DNA from: Pseudomonadota bacterium | Lineage (GTDB): Bacteria; Pseudomonadota; Gammaproteobacteria; Burkholderiales; Burkholderiaceae_D | Assembly (NCBI GenBank): GCA_023449275.1 | Contig: JAEXJM010000063.1 | Location: 1 to 8,289 of the forward strand | Direction of reading: 5' to 3' | DNA: 8,289 nucleotides | Shown: positions 5,674-8,289 of the stretch, one piece after another | Layout of the letters: each line of letters opens with the position of its first letter | How positions within the stretch are numbered: position 1 is the first letter of the stretch | Program-made: the position numbers and the translations under genes | The notes under the pieces: model-generated | Told to the model about the DNA's origin: nothing | Database searches by the model: none | The model's input: only the letters and a program-made list of their open reading frames with translations

Positions 5674-6682
5674 CAATGACTCCCCGACCATTATAGGCAG
5701 CACGACGCAATCGGTCATTGATGCCTTTCCATGCCGGCCCATCAGGTGTTCCCTCAACCAGAATGACATCTGCCTGACAAGCGTCCAGCTCGCGCAGGGA
5801 AGCATAAAGCTGATGGGAATAGACATCCGGCGAACAGAACAGGCCTGTCTGTCCGACCAGCGCCAGCAGCCTGTCTGACGGCATGGAAGAATAATGCAGC
5901 AAAGCCACCCGAACATCTTTCTTTTCCAGCTCATAAAGAACGGTAATCAGGTCTTTTCCCGGAATGATAACGACAGGTGTTGCCGGTGCGTAATGTGAAG
6001 CGAGCGTACCGGAAGCCCGGGGAGCGGCCGCATCTGGCACCTCAGGCATCCTTCCGATGACTTCGGCTATCTGCATGGATTGGATTTTTCCGGGACGAAG
6101 CAAAACCGGCCCGACACTGTCGATACGGGACAAATCCAGAATCGTCGATTCGATGCCGACCTCACTTTGTCCCCCTTCCAGAATCGCTGCCAGGCGAGGA
6201 TCATCGCCAAACTCATCGAGGACATGCTCAGCCCTCGTCGGACTAACATGACCGAAACGGTTGGCTGAAGGGCCCGCGATTCCCCCTTTCCCCTGTTTGA
6301 ATTCCCTCAACAAAGCCTGTGCGACAGGATGGGATGGACAACGCAGGCCGACGGAATCCTGCCCACCGGCTACAGCAGCCGGTATGTGCAAGGCCCGTTT
6401 CAAAATCAGGGTCAGTGGACCTGGCCAAAAAGCATCAATCAGTCTCGCAGCCTCATCGGGAATATGTGATGACCAATAGGCAACATCCGCTTCCGGTGCC
6501 AGATGAACGATCAGAGGATGATTGGTCGGGCGGTTTTTCAACTCGAAAATTGCGGCTGTCGCAGCAGGATTTTCTGCATCTGCACCCAACCCGTAAACCG
6601 TTTCGGTTGGAAAAGCGACAAGCAGCCCGGACTCCAGCATCCGGGCTGCTGCCGTTATATCTTCAGAAACTCTTTTCGCCAT
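5654..6682 (-). CDS. sua5: threonylcarbamoyl-AMP synthase, Sua5 type
   Basis: This enzyme makes threonylcarbamoyl-AMP from threonine, bicarbonate and ATP, the first step of the essential t6A37 tRNA modification. The 342 residues are the long Sua5 form: an N-terminal YrdC/TsaC domain plus a C-terminal Sua5 domain. In the first domain are FPTETVYGLG (24-33), K49 and R51 in KNRP, SVGLR (110-114), GPSAN (137-141) and ESTILDL (178-184). The linker carries SGTLASHYAP (224-233), like the conserved linker that closes over the active site. The C-terminal domain ends with a conserved-looking NDRLRRAA segment. The ATG follows the purC stop with one base between, so it is probably coupled to purC. Its last codons form part of the usp terminator stem. 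Confidence 0.93.
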   Translation of the reverse strand: MAKRVSEDITAAARMLESGLLVAFPTETVYGLGADAENPAATAAIFELKNRPTNHPLIVHLAPEADVAYWSSHIPDEAARLIDAFWPGPLTLILKRALHIPAAVAGGQDSVGLRCPSHPVAQALLREFKQGKGGIAGPSANRFGHVSPTRAEHVLDEFGDDPRLAAILEGGQSEVGIESTILDLSRIDSVGPVLLRPGKIQSMQIAEVIGRMPEVPDAAAPRASGTLASHYAPATPVVIIPGKDLITVLYELEKKDVRVALLHYSSMPSDRLLALVGQTGLFCSPDVYSHQLYASLRELDACQADVILVEGTPDGPAWKGINDRLRRAAYNGRGVIEKWLGK

Positions 6683-6683
6683 A

Positions 6684-7562
6684 TCAAGCCGTCAGGAGAC
6701 GCAGGGCCTCATTGTATTTTTCAGTCGTTTTGTTGGCGACTTCTTCCGGAAGGCGTGGTGCTGGCGCTGTCTTGTCCCAGGGCTGGGCAGAAAGCCAGTC
6801 ACGAACATACTGCTTGTCAAACGATGGGGGCGACATACCGACTTCATAGCTCGAAGCGGGCCAGAAGCGTGAAGAATCCGGCGTCAGGATTTCGTCGATG
6901 AGATAAATTTTCCCGTCATCATCCATACCGAATTCGAATTTGGTGTCTGCAATCAGAATACCTTTCGTCTCAGCGAATTCAGCTGCAGCCTTGTACAGGT
7001 TGATTGCCAGACCGCGAACCTCTTCCGCCACATCAGCACCGATGATTTCTTTCATTTTCTCAAATGAAATATTCTGGTCGTGTTCACCGACATCGGCTTT
7101 GGTCGAAGGAGTGAAAATCACTTCCGGCAATTTCTGCGCTTCTTTAAGCCCTGCCGGCAACTTGATGCCACAGATGGCTCCGGTCTGCTGGTAATCTTTC
7201 CAGCCAGTACCGATGATATAGCCCCTGACGATCGCCTCGATCGGCAGGGACCTGAATTTTTTCACGACAATCGCACGACCCCGAACCTGATCGCGTTCTT
7301 CAGGTGCGACGACCGATTCAGGATCGATATCCGTCATATGATTGGGCATGAGGTGCCCGAATTTTTTGAACCAGAAATTCGACATGGCAGTCAGAATCCT
7401 GCCCTTGTTTGGAATTGGATCTTCCATGACCACATCGAAAGCAGACAAGCGATCAGTCTGAACGACAAGCAGCTTGTCATCACCAACAGCATAAATGTCC
7501 CTGACTTTTCCGCTATGCAGAAAAGGCAGGGATTTGATTTGCGTTTTCATTAATCCCGGCAT
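6684..7562 (-). CDS. purC: SAICAR synthase
   Basis: PurC joins CAIR and aspartate with ATP to give SAICAR in purine synthesis. The 292-residue product is of the longer PurC type found in beta-proteobacteria and yeast, compared with about 237 residues in E. coli. Motifs visible are GKVRDIY (18-24), the DRLSAFD segment (37-43), IEAIVRGY (108-115), TPSTKA (151-156), DTKFEFG (206-212) and IDEILTPDSSRFW (222-234). ATG 7562 is preferred over TTG 7580 because AAAGAGG sits six bases upstream; ATG 7550 is a possible later start. It begins 14 bases after the purE stop and ends one base before sua5, so purE-purC-sua5 reads as one operon. Confidence 0.95.
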   Translation of the reverse strand: MPGLMKTQIKSLPFLHSGKVRDIYAVGDDKLLVVQTDRLSAFDVVMEDPIPNKGRILTAMSNFWFKKFGHLMPNHMTDIDPESVVAPEERDQVRGRAIVVKKFRSLPIEAIVRGYIIGTGWKDYQQTGAICGIKLPAGLKEAQKLPEVIFTPSTKADVGEHDQNISFEKMKEIIGADVAEEVRGLAINLYKAAAEFAETKGILIADTKFEFGMDDDGKIYLIDEILTPDSSRFWPASSYEVGMSPPSFDKQYVRDWLSAQPWDKTAPAPRLPEEVANKTTEKYNEALRLLTA

Positions 7563-7568
7563 ATGGCA

Positions 7569-7575
7569 CCTCTTT
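7569..7575 (-). promoter_or_regulatory. ribosome binding site that decides the purC start
   Basis: AAAGAGG on the minus strand lies six bases before ATG 7562, just after the purE stop codon. It favours that ATG over the in-frame TTG at 7580, which would overlap the end of purE. Confidence 0.65.
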
Positions 7576-7576
7576 C

Positions 7577-8089
7577 TCAATCAAGTTCAGGCAATGTGGC
7601 CTGACGGACTTTTTCCGACTGTTTGATGCGGAAAGCTTTCAGTTTCTCTTTCAGGTCGTCGTTGTTCAATGCGAGAACGGAAATAACAGCCAGAGCGGCA
7701 TTGGCAGCTCCCCCCTCACCAATCGCCAGTGTGGAAACAGGAATGCCTTTTGGCATCTGAACCGTTGCCAGAAGAGAATCCAGACCCTTCATGTATTTGG
7801 ATGGGATAGGCACACCGAAAATAGGCAGTATGGTATGGGACGCGACAACGCCAGCCAGATGGGCAGCGCCACCGGCACCGGCGATAAACGCACGGCAACC
7901 GCGTTTTTCCATGCTGGTCATCCATTCCGCCAGTTCTTCCGGAGTACGATGAGCGGACAACGCACGTGCTTCGAAAGAAACGCCAAAGTCTTTACACATC
8001 TTTGCGGCTTCTTTCATGATGTCCCAGTCGGAAGTGGAACCCATGACGATACCGACCAGTTTTTCGTCTTCTTTATTTGTATCAACCAT
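7577..8089 (-). CDS. purE: N5-CAIR mutase, class I PurE
   Basis: PurE converts N5-carboxyaminoimidazole ribonucleotide to CAIR. The 170 residues contain GSTSDWD (17-23), SAHRTP (45-50) with the catalytic-type H47, GAGGAAHLAG (71-80) and MPKGIPVSTLAIG. The SAHRTP and GAGGAAHL forms are those of class I mutases, which depend on PurK for substrate; the class II AIR carboxylases have SAHK instead. No purK is in this window. ATG 8089 is preferred over TTG 8101 because GAG lies seven bases before the ATG. The gene follows the fba terminator hairpin, so it needs read-through or its own promoter, and I do not see a clear one. Confidence 0.94.
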   Translation of the reverse strand: MVDTNKEDEKLVGIVMGSTSDWDIMKEAAKMCKDFGVSFEARALSAHRTPEELAEWMTSMEKRGCRAFIAGAGGAAHLAGVVASHTILPIFGVPIPSKYMKGLDSLLATVQMPKGIPVSTLAIGEGGAANAALAVISVLALNNDDLKEKLKAFRIKQSEKVRQATLPELD

Positions 8090-8120
8090 TTTTATACTCA
8101 ATCAAACAAAAACCTGTCCT

Positions 8121-8159
8121 GAAAACAAGGCAGGTGCGTCCGACACCGAACGCACCTGC
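8121..8159 (-). terminator. terminator hairpin after fba
   Basis: ACGCACCTGC and GCAGGTGCGT (8150-8159 and 8130-8139) form a perfect 10-bp GC-rich stem with a 10-base loop. On the minus strand it is followed by CTTGTTTTC, an interrupted T-run. Termination of fba transcripts is likely but may be incomplete, letting some reading into purE. Confidence 0.75.
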
Positions 8160-8190
8160 GTATTGTGCTACTTTTTTTGGAAAAACGATA

Positions 8191-8289
8191 TTATTTCACG
8201 ATTTGGGCCAGTTCGCCCTTTTTATATTTTTCAGCCATTTTATCCATCGGAATCGGCTTGATTTTCGAGGCCTGACCTGCCGAGCCAAA
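8191..8289 (-). CDS. fba: class II fructose-bisphosphate aldolase, C-terminal end only
   Basis: The last 32 residues are present before TAA 8193-8191; the gene continues past the right edge. The residues FGSAGQASKIKP, followed by a lysine-rich helix and GELAQIVK, match the C-terminus I recall for class II aldolases of Burkholderiales, where fba precedes the pur genes. The enzyme splits fructose 1,6-bisphosphate into dihydroxyacetone phosphate and glyceraldehyde 3-phosphate. No catalytic residue lies in this piece, so the call rests on the tail and on the neighbours. Confidence 0.8.
   Translation of the reverse strand, partial: FGSAGQASKIKPIPMDKMAEKYKKGELAQIVK

Noticed and set aside
6319..6849. 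176-residue plus-strand frame across the sua5-purC junction
   Set aside because: It covers the ends of two clear genes on the other strand and has no motif or ribosome site of note.
1..8289. CRISPR array, tRNA or rRNA gene, insertion sequence or phage remnant
   Set aside because: I looked for regularly spaced direct repeats, transposase motifs and cloverleaf-like stretches and saw none; nearly all the sequence outside spacers is explained by conserved genes.

Overview
The window is about 8.3 kb of ordinary bacterial chromosome with moderate GC coding sequence and AT-rich spacers. Protein sequences and gene content suggest a beta-proteobacterium of the Burkholderiales, most likely Oxalobacteraceae and possibly Oxalobacter. 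This is judged from remembered family resemblance of the cyclopropane synthase, PurC/PurE, Sua5 and aldolase C-terminus, not from a search. There is no tRNA, rRNA, CRISPR array, insertion sequence or phage gene that I can see.

Layout. Positions 1-116 carry the last residues of an unidentified, probably membrane, protein (+). Positions 222-1167 hold a secreted calcineurin-like metallophosphatase (+) that is broken by a single-base frameshift at about 597. The 2H phosphoesterase gene thpR (1169-1735, +) follows one base later. It runs tail to tail into tcdA (1726-2493, -) with a 10-bp overlap. A 490-bp AT-rich spacer with several short palindromes separates tcdA from a divergent cyclopropane-fatty-acid synthase gene, cfa (2985-4208, +). 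A compact two-way terminator lies between cfa and the convergent msrA (4263-4802, -). Divergent from msrA is a universal stress protein gene (5075-5578, +), which faces a second shared terminator. A leftward block then follows: the aldolase gene fba (8191-8289, only its 3' end), a terminator hairpin, purE, purC and sua5, the last three nearly without gaps.

How the genes relate. purE and purC are consecutive steps of purine synthesis. Sua5 makes threonylcarbamoyl-AMP for the tRNA modification t6A, and TcdA cyclises t6A to ct6A, so two steps of one tRNA pathway lie in this window at separate loci. cfa, msrA and the usp gene are all stress or stationary-phase type functions, but each is its own transcription unit.

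No previously undescribed system is evident. The points most worth a second look are the frameshifted phosphatase with a possible restart site, the absence of purK from the pur block although PurE is of the PurK-dependent class, and AAACGGAT-containing palindromes in three gene leaders.
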